Assembly (NCBI RefSeq): GCF_001894925.1
Contig: NZ_BCXD01000003.1
Span: forward strand, 186,001 to 250,000
DNA: 64,000 nt
Origin: Rhodococcus rhodnii NBRC 100604
GTDB taxonomy: Bacteria; Actinomycetota; Actinomycetes; Mycobacteriales; Mycobacteriaceae
Direction: 5' to 3'
The notes below the pieces were generated by a model that ran no database searches, was not told where the DNA came from, and worked only from the letters and a program-made list of their open reading frames with translations. The position numbers were made by a program, and so were the translations under genes. Shown piece by piece: positions 1-7,761 of this stretch (positions are counted from its first letter, which is position 1; each line of letters starts with the position of its first letter).

Positions 1-570
1 CTGCTGCCCGTGCTGTTCGTCGTGGCCCACGCCCTCGTGACCATCCTGCCGTTCCCCCGAACGGTGTTCACGCTCAGCGCGGGGGTGCTGTTCGGCCCGC
101 TGCTGGGTCTCGCTCTCACCATCGTCGCAACGACGCTGAGCGCGGTCGCCGCCCTGCTGCTGGTGCGCGCGATCGGACGCAAGGCGGTGTGGCAGCACCT
201 GTCGCATCCCGCGGTCCGCCGCGTCGACGCGCACCTCGTCCGTCGCGGCGCGCTCGCCGTCGCGTCGTTGCGGCTCATCGCGTTCGTGCCGTTCGCCGTC
301 GTGAACTACGTCGCGGGAGTGTCGTCGGTGCGGGCGCTGCCCTACACGATCGCGACCCTGGTCGGCATCGTCCCCGGGACGGCCGCGGTGGTGATTCTCG
401 GCGACGCCGCCGCCGGCGGCACCCATCCCGGGCTGCTGGCGATCTCGGTGGTGTGTGTGATCGTGGGCATGTCGGGACTCGTGTTCGACCTGCGGCGGGC
501 GTCGCACATGCCCGATCCCGGCAGCGACACCGAGATCACCCCGCCGCGCAAGACAAGCCCTCAAGGTTGA
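1..570 (+). CDS. TVP38/TMEM64-type (VTT domain) membrane protein, 5' end outside window
   Basis: Polytopic membrane protein of the VTT/DedA-like family, usually placed in the cytoplasmic membrane and linked to lipid or small-solute handling; the exact substrate is unknown. The frame is open from base 1, so the true start lies upstream; the first in-window start is a GTG at 10. The visible part has four to five hydrophobic segments. It carries the family signature around residues 15-30 (FPRTVFTLSAGVLFGP) and a later conserved stretch (RLIAFVPFAVVNYVAG), both typical of the VTT core. The tail is short and polar. The stop codon lies inside the first TCAAG repeat of the next gene's control region. 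Family call is fairly secure; function is inferred. Confidence 0.8.
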   Translation: MLPVLFVVAHALVTILPFPRTVFTLSAGVLFGPLLGLALTIVATTLSAVAALLLVRAIGRKAVWQHLSHPAVRRVDAHLVRRGALAVASLRLIAFVPFAVVNYVAGVSSVRALPYTIATLVGIVPGTAAVVILGDAAAGGTHPGLLAISVVCVIVGMSGLVFDLRRASHMPDPGSDTEITPPRKTSPQG

Positions 571-600
571 TATCAAGCAATCAAGCTTCAAGCCTTGATT
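561..600. repeat. AT-rich cluster of TCAAG repeats, probable operator
   Basis: Four direct copies of TCAAG (starting at 561, 573, 581 and 588) and one inverted copy (CTTGA at 594-598) lie within 38 bases. AATCAAG at 579-585 and CTTGATT at 594-600 form a perfect 7-bp inverted repeat with an 8-base spacer. The block is strikingly AT-rich against its surroundings and sits directly upstream of the satD-like promoter, so it is a plausible regulator binding site. Confidence 0.5.
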
Positions 601-602
601 TA

Positions 603-623
603 TAGAAGTCCACCTTCTAGCCT
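603..623 (+). promoter_or_regulatory. Leaderless promoter with overlapping inverted repeat for the satD-like gene
   Basis: TAGAAG (603-608) and CTTCTA (614-619) form a perfect 6-bp inverted repeat with a 5-base spacer. It overlaps a -10-like hexamer TAGCCT (618-623), which ends 6 bases before the GTG start at 630. That spacing fits a leaderless transcript whose promoter is blocked when the repeat is occupied. Confidence 0.45.
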
Positions 624-629
624 GGACTC

Positions 630-1211
630 GTGTTCGTCCTCACGATCGATCAACGCGGCAGCCGCCGTGACGTCGATCGTGTCACCGACCTGCTGACGAC
701 GCTGCGCGACATGCCGGTCGTCCGCGCATTCCAGCGCACCGCGGGCGACGAGATCCAGGGCGTCGTCGAGGACGCCACCGTCGCCGTCGACGTCGCTCTC
801 ACCGCAGTCGACGACGGCCACTGGGCCGTCGGCATCGGCGCGGGCCCCGTCGAACTCCCCCTGCCCGCCGAAACCCGCGCCGGCCGCGGCCCGGCGTTCG
901 AGGCCGCGCGCGACGCCGTCGAGCGCGCCAAACGCGCCCTCACCCGCACCGCCGTCACCGGACCCGACACCGAGAGCGCACACGACGCCGACACCGCGCT
1001 CGCACTCGTCGCAGCGATCCTCGACCGCCGCTCCCCCGACGGCCGCAGCGCCGTCGCCCTCATCCGCGACGGGCTCAACCAGACCGAAGCCGCGACGCAC
1101 CTCGGCATCACCAAACAGGCCGTGTCGCAACGACTCGCCGCCGCAGGATGGGCACTCGAGACCCCCGGGCGCACCCTCGCGGCCCGACTGCTCGAACGGA
1201 GCGACCGATGA
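630..1211 (+). CDS. SatD-family-like protein with C-terminal helix-turn-helix
   Basis: A 193-residue protein resembling the SatD family (named from a streptococcal acid-tolerance locus; biochemical role unknown). The N-terminal ~110 residues hold the family pattern: a short strand ending in DQRGSR, then GDEIQG near residue 46, a GIGAG strand, and RGPAFEAARDA near residue 90. Residues about 145-180 form a separate helix-turn-helix of sigma-region-4 type (GLNQTEAATHLGITKQAVSQ), so DNA binding is likely. The next gene starts inside its stop codon (ATGA), implying translational coupling. The dense repeats upstream suggest autoregulation. Family assignment is by motif recognition only. Confidence 0.6.
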   Translation: MFVLTIDQRGSRRDVDRVTDLLTTLRDMPVVRAFQRTAGDEIQGVVEDATVAVDVALTAVDDGHWAVGIGAGPVELPLPAETRAGRGPAFEAARDAVERAKRALTRTAVTGPDTESAHDADTALALVAAILDRRSPDGRSAVALIRDGLNQTEAATHLGITKQAVSQRLAAAGWALETPGRTLAARLLERSDR

Positions 1212-1810
1212 TCGCACTCGTCGTCGTGGCGCTCGCCGTCGCGGCCCTGTCCCCCGCGCTGCAGCTCACCAGGGCTCCGCGAGTGGTGCCGCCACTGCTC
1301 GCGCTCGGCGCACTCGCCGTCGCCGCGATCACGACCGCCGCCGCACCGCCCGCCCGCGGTGTGATGCTCGCGCTCGTCGTCGTCGCCGCGGCGGTCGCGG
1401 CCGTCGCCGCGGGCGGCCCGCTGGTCCTCGCCGTCTTCCGCATCGCGCGGCGCACCACCACCCGCACCGACGATGCCCGGGACACGGAAGATCGGCCCCG
1501 CAGCGACGGGCCGCTTCGCCGTGGCGACGACGGGCCGCTTCGCCGTGGCGACGACGGGCCGCTTCGCCGTGGCGACGACGGGCCGCTTCGCGGTGGCCGG
1601 GTCATCGGCGTCCTCGAACGCGCCGCGGTCGCCGCCGCAGTCCTCGCCGGCTGGCCCGAGGGCATCGCGATCGTCCTCGCCGTCAAGGGGCTCGCCCGCT
1701 ACCCCGAACTCCGCGAACCCCAGGCCTCCGAACAGTTCATCATCGGAACCTTCACGAGCGTGCTGTGGTCGCTCGGCGCCGCCGCCATCGGCCGCGTCAT
1801 GCTGACCTGA
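1208..1810 (+). CDS. Membrane protein coupled to the satD-like gene, with internal 8-residue repeats
   Basis: A 200-residue protein whose ATG overlaps the satD-like stop by four bases. It has about three N-terminal hydrophobic helices (residues 1-80), then a charged cytoplasmic-looking linker, then about two further hydrophobic segments (residues 135-200). The linker contains four copies of DGPLRRGD-type units, the last degenerate, encoded by a 24-bp tandem repeat. Pairing a soluble SatD-like protein with a small membrane protein is a recurrent arrangement for this family. I do not recognise a catalytic motif; function is unknown. Confidence 0.65.
   Translation: MIALVVVALAVAALSPALQLTRAPRVVPPLLALGALAVAAITTAAAPPARGVMLALVVVAAAVAAVAAGGPLVLAVFRIARRTTTRTDDARDTEDRPRSDGPLRRGDDGPLRRGDDGPLRRGDDGPLRGGRVIGVLERAAVAAAVLAGWPEGIAIVLAVKGLARYPELREPQASEQFIIGTFTSVLWSLGAAAIGRVMLT
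1505..1600 (+). repeat. 24-bp in-frame tandem repeat, four units
   Basis: Units begin at 1505, 1529, 1553 and 1577. The first three are identical and the fourth diverges at its end. Unit length is a multiple of three, so copy-number change keeps the reading frame and only lengthens or shortens the charged linker of the membrane protein. Confidence 0.9.
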
Positions 1811-1825
1811 CCGGCTGCAGCACCA

Positions 1826-2575
1826 TCACTTACGGAAGCGGAGCTTCCAGGGAACCACTGCGGACTCGAGCTGCACCGCGAGACTCATCTTCGAGACGCC
1901 GTCGCTGCGCTCCTCGAACCGGATCGGCACCTCGGCGATCGACAGTCCGCGGCGCACGACACGATGGTTCATCTCGACCTGGAACGAGTAGCCGTTCGAC
2001 CCGACCGACTCGACGTCGATCGCGCGCAGCGTGTCGCCGCGCCACGCCTTGAAACCGGCGGTCGCGTCACGCACCCCGAGCCCGAGGATCGTGTTGACGT
2101 AGCGATTCGCGAACGTCGACAACGCCTTCCGGTGCCACGGCCACTCGCTCGCCGTCGCACCGCCCGGCACGTAGCGCGACCCGAGCACCACGGCGGCGTC
2201 GGTCGTCGCGAGCACGTCGAGCATCCGCGGGATCGCCTCGGCGGGATGCGAGAGATCGGCGTCCATCTGGATGACGACGTCCGCGCCCTCCGCGAGCGCC
2301 CGCGCCATCCCCTCGACGTACGCGCGGCCGAGGCCGTTCTTCTCGGTGCGATGGAGCACGGACACCGGGACGGGGCCGTCCACGGCGAGCTTCTCCGCGA
2401 CGTCACCCGTGCCGTCGGGCGAGTTGTCGTCGACGACGAGCACGTGCAGGTTCGGCACCTGCTGCTCGGCGAGCCGATCCACCAGCTTCGGCAGATTGTC
2501 GCGCTCGTTGTACGTCGGGACGACGACCGTCACCTTCGCGGGTTCCTCGGCTTCGCTCACTGCTTCCCTGCTCAC
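1826..2575 (-). CDS. ppm1: Polyprenol monophosphomannose synthase (GT2)
   Basis: Transfers mannose from GDP-mannose to polyprenyl phosphate, making the membrane donor for later steps of lipomannan/lipoarabinomannan and for protein mannosylation. The protein is about 249 residues and starts with the GT2 signature VTVVVPTYNERDNLP. It has a nucleotide-binding DDNSPDGT motif and the metal-binding DADLSHP near residue 105. C-terminal motifs DATAGFKAWR and FQVEMNHR are typical of dolichol-phosphate mannose synthases. It lacks the N-terminal acyltransferase domain fused in M. tuberculosis Ppm1. Start: GTG at 2575 is chosen; a GTG at 2560 with a better ribosome site is an alternative. The mannosyltransferase at 34580 would use its product. 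Confidence 0.85.
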   Translation of the reverse strand: MSREAVSEAEEPAKVTVVVPTYNERDNLPKLVDRLAEQQVPNLHVLVVDDNSPDGTGDVAEKLAVDGPVPVSVLHRTEKNGLGRAYVEGMARALAEGADVVIQMDADLSHPAEAIPRMLDVLATTDAAVVLGSRYVPGGATASEWPWHRKALSTFANRYVNTILGLGVRDATAGFKAWRGDTLRAIDVESVGSNGYSFQVEMNHRVVRRGLSIAEVPIRFEERSDGVSKMSLAVQLESAVVPWKLRFRK

Positions 2576-2672
2576 CTTCGCACTTCGATTCCGCGACCTG
2601 GCCGGCGCGACCACGCTTCGGACACGTCGCTGGGCGCACCCCGAGGTGCGCCCAGCGACGGTACCCGATCGT

Positions 2673-3899
2673 TCAGTTCGCTCCGTCCTCGGTCGGCGGC
2701 ACCGGCGGCACCGATCCGGCCTGCAGCTCCGCTGCGGCGTCCGAACCGCCCGAATCGCGCGATTCCGCGGCCTTGCGGCGCAGGACTGCGGCCTGGTTCG
2801 GGTCCTCGACCGGGCGGCGAGCCTCGACCTCTGCCTTGCGCAGCGCCTCCATGATCGCCGGATCCGACTTCGTCTCGAACCACTCCGAGACGTCCTCGGT
2901 GTCCTCGGCGGGACGCGATTCGGTGTCGTCGTGCGGGGGCGGCTCGAACCGGAAGACGCCGTCGTCGCCCGGGCTGCCCATCTTGCGGGCGAACGTCTCG
3001 AGCGCGTCGCCGAACTGGCTCGGCACGACCCACATCTTGTTCGCGTCGCCCTGCGCCATCTCGGGCAGCGTCTGCAGGTACTGGTACGCGAGAACCTCGG
3101 GCGTGGGCTTGCCCGCCTTGATCGCGGCGAACGTCTTCTCGATGGCCTTCGCCTCGCCCTGCGCCTCGAGGTAGCGCGCCGCGCGGTCACCCTGCGCCCG
3201 CAGGATGCGCGCCTGACGCTCGCCCTCGGCGCCGAGGATCGCGGCCTGCTTCGCGCCCTCGGCGTCGAGGATCGCGGCCTGCTTGGCGCCCTCGGCCGTC
3301 TTGATCGACGACTCGCGGTTGCCCTCGGCCGTGAGAATCATCGCGCGCTTCTCACGGTCCGCCTTCATCTGCTTCTCCATCGACTCCTGGATCGACGGCG
3401 GCGGATCGATGCTCTTGAGTTCGACTCGCGCGACACGCAGGCCCCACCGGCCGGTCGCCTCGTCGAGGACGCCGCGCAGCTGGCGGTTGATCGAGTCGCG
3501 CGAGGTCAGGGTCTGCTCGAGCGTCATGCCACCGACGACGTTGCGCAGCGTCGTCGTGGTGAGCTGCTCGACACCCACGATGTAGTTGTTGATCTCGTAC
3601 ACCGCGGCCTGCGGGTTCGTCACCTGGAAGTAGACGACGGTGTCGATGTTCAGAGTCAGGTTGTCCTCGGTGATCACCGGCTGCGGCGGGAACGACACGA
3701 CACGCTCACGCAGATCCACCTTGGCGCGGATCCGGTCGATGAACGGAACGAGGAACGTCAGCTGCCCCGACACCGTGCGCTGATACCGGCCCAGCCGTTC
3801 GATCACCGCGGCATCGGCCTGCGGGACGAGCGAGACGGACTTGGCGACCAGAACCACCACGAACAACACGATCACGACGAGTGCGATCAATGCGGCCAT
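2673..3899 (-). CDS. SPFH/band 7 (stomatin-like) membrane protein
   Basis: Stomatin-family scaffold protein of membrane microdomains, 408 residues. One N-terminal transmembrane helix (residues 3-20) is followed by the SPFH domain (about 25-200), with the conserved AAVIERLGRYQRT entry and LRNVVGGMTLEQTL. Next comes a long Ala/Glu-rich coiled coil (about 205-270) with repeated AEGxKQAAI-type units. The C-terminal ~110 residues are acidic and of low complexity. It lies 45 bases downstream of an NfeD-like gene, the standard partner; SPFH/NfeD pairs usually act together. Same relative position as M. tuberculosis Rv1488. Confidence 0.88.
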   Translation of the reverse strand: MAALIALVVIVLFVVVLVAKSVSLVPQADAAVIERLGRYQRTVSGQLTFLVPFIDRIRAKVDLRERVVSFPPQPVITEDNLTLNIDTVVYFQVTNPQAAVYEINNYIVGVEQLTTTTLRNVVGGMTLEQTLTSRDSINRQLRGVLDEATGRWGLRVARVELKSIDPPPSIQESMEKQMKADREKRAMILTAEGNRESSIKTAEGAKQAAILDAEGAKQAAILGAEGERQARILRAQGDRAARYLEAQGEAKAIEKTFAAIKAGKPTPEVLAYQYLQTLPEMAQGDANKMWVVPSQFGDALETFARKMGSPGDDGVFRFEPPPHDDTESRPAEDTEDVSEWFETKSDPAIMEALRKAEVEARRPVEDPNQAAVLRRKAAESRDSGGSDAAAELQAGSVPPVPPTEDGAN

Positions 3900-3944
3900 C
3901 TACACACTTCTCTCTTTCCGGTCCGCGGCGGCGCTCGCCCGGAC

Positions 3945-4385
3945 CTACGGTCCCCTCCAGACGACGGCGGTCGCGCCGTCGATCTCCATCACAGTCACGG
4001 TGCTGCCCTCGGGATACGACTCGGTGACGTCGAGCGGACGTGCGGTCCACTCGTCGCCGTCGAGCTTGATCCGGCCCGAGTGCTGTGCAACGTCTTCGAG
4101 CACGAGTGCCTGCTTGCCCGGCAGCGCGGCCGTTCCGGTCTGCGTCGGCGGCGGTGTCGCGAACCGGCGCTTGAGCGCGGGTCGCACCGCGACCAGCAGC
4201 AACAGCGACGACGCACCGAACACGAGCCCGTCGACCCACACCGGGAAGTCGGTCACGGCGCTGAAACCGGCGGCGGTCAGCGCACCGCCCGCCAACATCA
4301 GCAGAAACAGTTCGCCCGCAAGTGCTTCGGCCCCCGCGAGCACGACGCTCGCCACGAGCCACATGAGTGCAGCCACGTCTCCCAT
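3945..4385 (-). CDS. NfeD-like membrane protein
   Basis: Short-form NfeD protein of 146 residues: N-terminal hydrophobic segments (residues 1-70) followed by a soluble beta-barrel (OB-fold) domain. The barrel begins near TGTAALPGKQALVLEDV and ends with the typical VTVMEIDGATAVVW. NfeD OB domains are thought to contact stomatin-like partners, and the stomatin-like gene follows 45 bases downstream on the same strand. The long-form serine protease domain is absent. Same place and orientation as M. tuberculosis Rv1487 next to Rv1488. Confidence 0.85.
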   Translation of the reverse strand: MGDVAALMWLVASVVLAGAEALAGELFLLMLAGGALTAAGFSAVTDFPVWVDGLVFGASSLLLLVAVRPALKRRFATPPPTQTGTAALPGKQALVLEDVAQHSGRIKLDGDEWTARPLDVTESYPEGSTVTVMEIDGATAVVWRGP

Positions 4386-4444
4386 CTAACCAGACGGACG
4401 AAACCCCCAGGTCTCGGCGGTGTGAGGACGGCCATGCCGACCGG

Positions 4445-5257
4445 TCACTCGGTGACGAAATCGACCAGCCGCTCGACGGCGCCGATGAGCGGCGCCTCGA
4501 GATCGCGGAAGCTCGTCACGCCGCCCTGGACCCGCCGCCAGCCGTCCTGCGGCGTGCCCCACCCCAGCCGCCGGCAGATGCCCGTCTTCCAGTCCTCGCC
4601 GCGCGGCACGACCGGCCACGCCTCGATACCGACCGAGGCGGGCCGTACCGCCTGCCACACGTCGACGTACGGGTGGCCGGTCACCATGACGTGCGGGCCG
4701 AGGCCGGTCGTCAGCGCGGTCTCCTTCGATCCCGTGACGAGGTGGTCGACGAGCACACCGACGCGGCGTCCCGGTCCCGGTCCGAACTCGTCGAGCCGCT
4801 GCGCGAGATTGTCGAGCCCTTCGAGCTGTTCGACGACGACGCTCTCGACGCGCAGGTCGTGTCCCCACACGCGTTCGACGAGCGCGGCGTCGTGCACGCC
4901 CTCGACCCAGATCCGACTCGCGCGCGCCGTCCGGGCCCGCAGCCCCTCGACGCGGGTCGAACCGGACGCGGAGCGCGTCGGCGACACCGCCGGGGCCGGT
5001 CGCGGCCGCGTCAGAGTCACGGGCGCGCCGTCGACGAGGAACGCCGCTTCGCGCATCGCGAACAGCCGGGTGCGTCCCCTCGCATCCTCGAGCCGCACGA
5101 AATCACCGTCGTAGGTGCGTTCGATCCCCACCACGGCGCCGCAGAACCCGTCCACCGCGTCCTCGACGACGAGTTCGCGACGCGCCTCGACGACGGGCGC
5201 CGTGCGCCGGGCGCGGCGGGGGTGGCCCGCGAAGATGTCGCCGTATCTCTCGCTCAC
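4445..5257 (-). CDS. DUF3097 family protein
   Basis: Conserved actinobacterial protein of about 270 residues, function unknown. Recognised by its start (SERYGDIFAG), the early VVEDAVDGFCGAVVGI strand, IWVEGVHDAALVERVWG in the middle (reminiscent of a Toprim-like nucleic-acid fold, inference only) and GHPYVDVWQAVRP with TGICRRLGWG near the end. I place the start at GTG 5257 because family members begin at this point and a TACGGT hexamer lies 8 bases upstream; a GTG at 5302 would add 15 residues. It faces away from the next gene across a short shared promoter region. Confidence 0.78.
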   Translation of the reverse strand: MSERYGDIFAGHPRRARRTAPVVEARRELVVEDAVDGFCGAVVGIERTYDGDFVRLEDARGRTRLFAMREAAFLVDGAPVTLTRPRPAPAVSPTRSASGSTRVEGLRARTARASRIWVEGVHDAALVERVWGHDLRVESVVVEQLEGLDNLAQRLDEFGPGPGRRVGVLVDHLVTGSKETALTTGLGPHVMVTGHPYVDVWQAVRPASVGIEAWPVVPRGEDWKTGICRRLGWGTPQDGWRRVQGGVTSFRDLEAPLIGAVERLVDFVTE

Positions 5258-5265
5258 GGCATCCG

Positions 5266-5271
5266 ACCGTA
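5266..5271 (-). promoter_or_regulatory. -10 hexamer of the DUF3097 gene (leaderless)
   Basis: TACGGT on the minus strand ends 8 bases before the GTG at 5257, consistent with transcription starting at or next to the start codon. Confidence 0.4.
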
Positions 5272-5309
5272 GGGCAGGCGCATCGGCGGCGGGTGTCGCC
5301 ACGCCGTCT

Positions 5310-5315
5310 TATGCT
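5310..5315 (+). promoter_or_regulatory. -10 hexamer of the 5324 gene (leaderless)
   Basis: TATGCT, close to the actinobacterial TANNNT consensus, ends 8 bases before the GTG at 5324. No ribosome site is visible, which fits a leaderless mRNA. Confidence 0.5.
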
Positions 5316-5323
5316 GGATTGTC

Positions 5324-6142
5324 GTGACCACCCCCGCGACATCCTTCGCCGCCTGGAGCGCGTCCTGGCTCCGTGGCGAGAGCGCACCGGACGACGTCGT
5401 CGACGCGCTGCTGCGCTGGGCGCCCGTGCACATCGTCTTCGCGCAGGACGCCGTGTCGGCCGGCCGCACCGGCCTGCCCTATCCCGAGCCCGCCGACACC
5501 GGTGTCACCGCGCTGCTGCACGCGGTGCGGCGCGCGACGGCGGACCGCCCGGACGCCGAGGTGGTACTCGTGCTGCCGACCACGGGCGACGTGCGCGGCC
5601 TGCCCGCGGGCACCCGATTCGCCGCTGCCGCCCTCGGTGCGGGCAGCGGTGTCCTCGTCGGGCCGCCCGGCGAGCCGGGAGTCGGCATCGTCGCCGCAGC
5701 CGAGGGGCAGGACGTCCTGCGCTGGACCGTCCACGACGTCCCCGAGATCCCGCTCGCGCAGGACACGAGCACGCTCGGCGCGGCCGAGTACGCGATGCGG
5801 GAGGCCGTGCGGTCGGCCGCGACGGCGGTCGCCGAGCTCTCCGTCGTGACGCACTCCCCCGACACCGCGCGGCGCGCCGTCGCCGCGGCACTGACCGAGG
5901 CCTCGCTGCACACCTGGCCGGCGTCCTTGCCGCCGCGTGCTCAGCGCATCCTCGACTCCGCCGATCATGTCGACGCGATCCTCACGGCCGCCGACGGCGT
6001 CACGGGCGCGCAGGGTGTGGACGGCGCCTCGGCCCGCGGGCTCGAGCATCAGCTGCGGCCGCTGCGCACGGCGGTCCGTACCGCACGCACCGCGGCGATC
6101 AACGCGAGCGCCCGCACACGGCGGCCCGCGCCGCCCGCCTGA
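5324..6142 (+). CDS. Conserved protein of unknown function (Rv1486c position)
   Basis: Soluble-looking protein of 272 residues, not recognised by motif. It begins after a leaderless promoter and runs convergently into the MurE-like gene, leaving 12 bases between them. The protein is Ala/Arg-rich and mostly alpha/beta in appearance: strands such as EVVLVLPTTGDVRGLP (around 75-90) and GVLVGPPGEPGVGIV (around 108-122), then a C-terminal helical Ala/Arg region. No signal peptide or membrane helix is evident. It occupies the place of M. tuberculosis Rv1486c between the NfeD and hemH genes, which suggests orthology but gives no function. Confidence 0.6.
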   Translation: MTTPATSFAAWSASWLRGESAPDDVVDALLRWAPVHIVFAQDAVSAGRTGLPYPEPADTGVTALLHAVRRATADRPDAEVVLVLPTTGDVRGLPAGTRFAAAALGAGSGVLVGPPGEPGVGIVAAAEGQDVLRWTVHDVPEIPLAQDTSTLGAAEYAMREAVRSAATAVAELSVVTHSPDTARRAVAAALTEASLHTWPASLPPRAQRILDSADHVDAILTAADGVTGAQGVDGASARGLEHQLRPLRTAVRTARTAAINASARTRRPAPPA

Positions 6143-6154
6143 GCCACCCGCCGA

Positions 6155-7675
6155 TCACCGCGTTCGGGGCCGGTCCGCCACGATCGCGCCGTGCAACTGG
6201 GCGTGATCGTCGAACCGGACGACACGCGATCCGAACCGCTGGACAGGGTCGGTGCCGCGGCCCGCGACCACGACGACGTCGCCCGGCCCCGCCGCGGTGA
6301 CGGCCTCGTCGAACGCCGTCCGCCGGTCGGGGATCTCGACGACCCGCGTGTGCGGGTCTCGCACCTCGTGCGCGCCCGCCAGCACGGCCGCTCGCAGTGC
6401 GGCCGGGTCCTCGTCCTCGGGACTGTCGTCCGTCACCACGACCAGGTCGGCGTACTCGGCCGCGGCACGTCCGAGCGGGGCACGCTTGGTGTGATCGCGG
6501 CACCCCCGCGCACCCAGGACGAGGATGAGCCGGCCGCTCGCGAGGGTCCGCAGATACGGCAGCAGGGCCCGCTGCCAGTGCGGGTTGTGCATGTAGTCGA
6601 CGAGGGCGAGATACCGCTGGCCCGCCCACACCGGCTCGCAGCGTCCGGGGACACCGTGCATCGCCGCGATGCCGGCGGCCGCGGCCTCGACGTCGCGCCC
6701 GTCCGCGAGCAGGGCCGTGAGTGCGACCACCGCGTTCGCGACCTGATGGGGTCCGAGGGTCGTCAGCGCGACGGCGACGTCGCCGCTCGGCGAGTGCACG
6801 ACGAACCGCGATCCGGCCCCGTCGCATTCGATCCGGTCGGCGTACACGTCGGCGGCGGGATGCCGCAGCGAACACGTCCACGTCGCGACACGCGTGGTGG
6901 CGGCGAGCCGTGCACCGTAGGGATCGTCGATGTCGATCGCGGCGGCCGCGGTGCGATCGGGGGTGAACATCGCCGCCTTCGCCGCGAAGTACTGCTCCAT
7001 CGAGCCGTGGTAGTCGAGGTGGTCGTGGCCGAGGTTCGTGAAGGCCATCACGTGATAGCGCGTTCCGTCGACACGATGCTGGACGACGGCGTGCGACGAC
7101 ACCTCCATCGCGCACGCGCCGACGCCCTCGCGCACGAAATGTGCGAGCGTGCGCTGCAGCGTGGTGGCCTCGGGCGTCGTCCGCTCGGGCACGACGTCGA
7201 GGCCCGGGCCGCGGATACAGGTCCCGCAGATCAGCCCACTCGACGCTCCTGTCGCCGTGAGTCCCGCGTCGACGAAGTGCGCGGTGCTCGTCTTGCCGTT
7301 CGTTCCGGTCACGCCGAGCACGGACAGCCGATGCGAGGGCGATCCGTGGAACCACGCGGCGAGCGGACCGACCTCGGCACGCGGGGTCGCCGTGAGCAGC
7401 GTCGGCAGCGTCCGGGCGGGCCGGTCGCTCACGACGACGACCGCCCCCGCGGCGGCGGCCTGCTCCTCGAAGTCGAGGCCGTGCCGGTGCTCGCCGGGCA
7501 GCGCGACGTAGGCGTCGCCCGCCGCGAGCGTGCGCGAGTCGTCACCGATCCCGGTCACCGCGAGACCCGCCGCGGCCGGGTCACCGACGATGCCGGTGCC
7601 GAGACGGCGAGCGAGATCCGCCACCGTGCGGACGGCGCCCGGCGGCAAGGTCGGTCGTGCGGAGGAGGAAATCAC
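6155..7675 (-). CDS. MurE-like Mur ligase with altered amino-acid-binding motifs
   Basis: ATP-dependent Mur ligase of about 506 residues. The N-terminal uridyl-binding region (20-100) has GIGDDSRTLAAGDAYVALPG. The P-loop is VTGTNGKTS at about 122-130. TTPEATT, MEVSSHA and the carbamylatable lysine in YFAAKAAMF are all MurE-like. The C-terminal domain departs from canonical MurE: YxHTPD is replaced by YMHNPH, the GCGGDRD segment by GARGCRDH, DNPR (which contacts diaminopimelate) by DSPE, and the late GKGHE-type motif by GRGTD. It is therefore probably not the housekeeping MurE. Start GTG 7675 follows a GGAGG-like region. It sits 86 bases downstream of hemH on the same strand. Confidence 0.75.
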   Translation of the reverse strand: MISSSARPTLPPGAVRTVADLARRLGTGIVGDPAAAGLAVTGIGDDSRTLAAGDAYVALPGEHRHGLDFEEQAAAAGAVVVVSDRPARTLPTLLTATPRAEVGPLAAWFHGSPSHRLSVLGVTGTNGKTSTAHFVDAGLTATGASSGLICGTCIRGPGLDVVPERTTPEATTLQRTLAHFVREGVGACAMEVSSHAVVQHRVDGTRYHVMAFTNLGHDHLDYHGSMEQYFAAKAAMFTPDRTAAAAIDIDDPYGARLAATTRVATWTCSLRHPAADVYADRIECDGAGSRFVVHSPSGDVAVALTTLGPHQVANAVVALTALLADGRDVEAAAAGIAAMHGVPGRCEPVWAGQRYLALVDYMHNPHWQRALLPYLRTLASGRLILVLGARGCRDHTKRAPLGRAAAEYADLVVVTDDSPEDEDPAALRAAVLAGAHEVRDPHTRVVEIPDRRTAFDEAVTAAGPGDVVVVAGRGTDPVQRFGSRVVRFDDHAQLHGAIVADRPRTR

Positions 7676-7761
7676 GGGGCACCGTTCGGTCCGGAAGCGA
7701 GTGCACCGATCGAATACCCGGGCCGGGCAGGGTGAAACCGGGCGGGCCGGGGCCTGATGAT

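Noticed and set aside
1505-1600. CRISPR-like repeat array
   Set aside because: Units are directly adjacent with no spacers and lie in frame within a gene.
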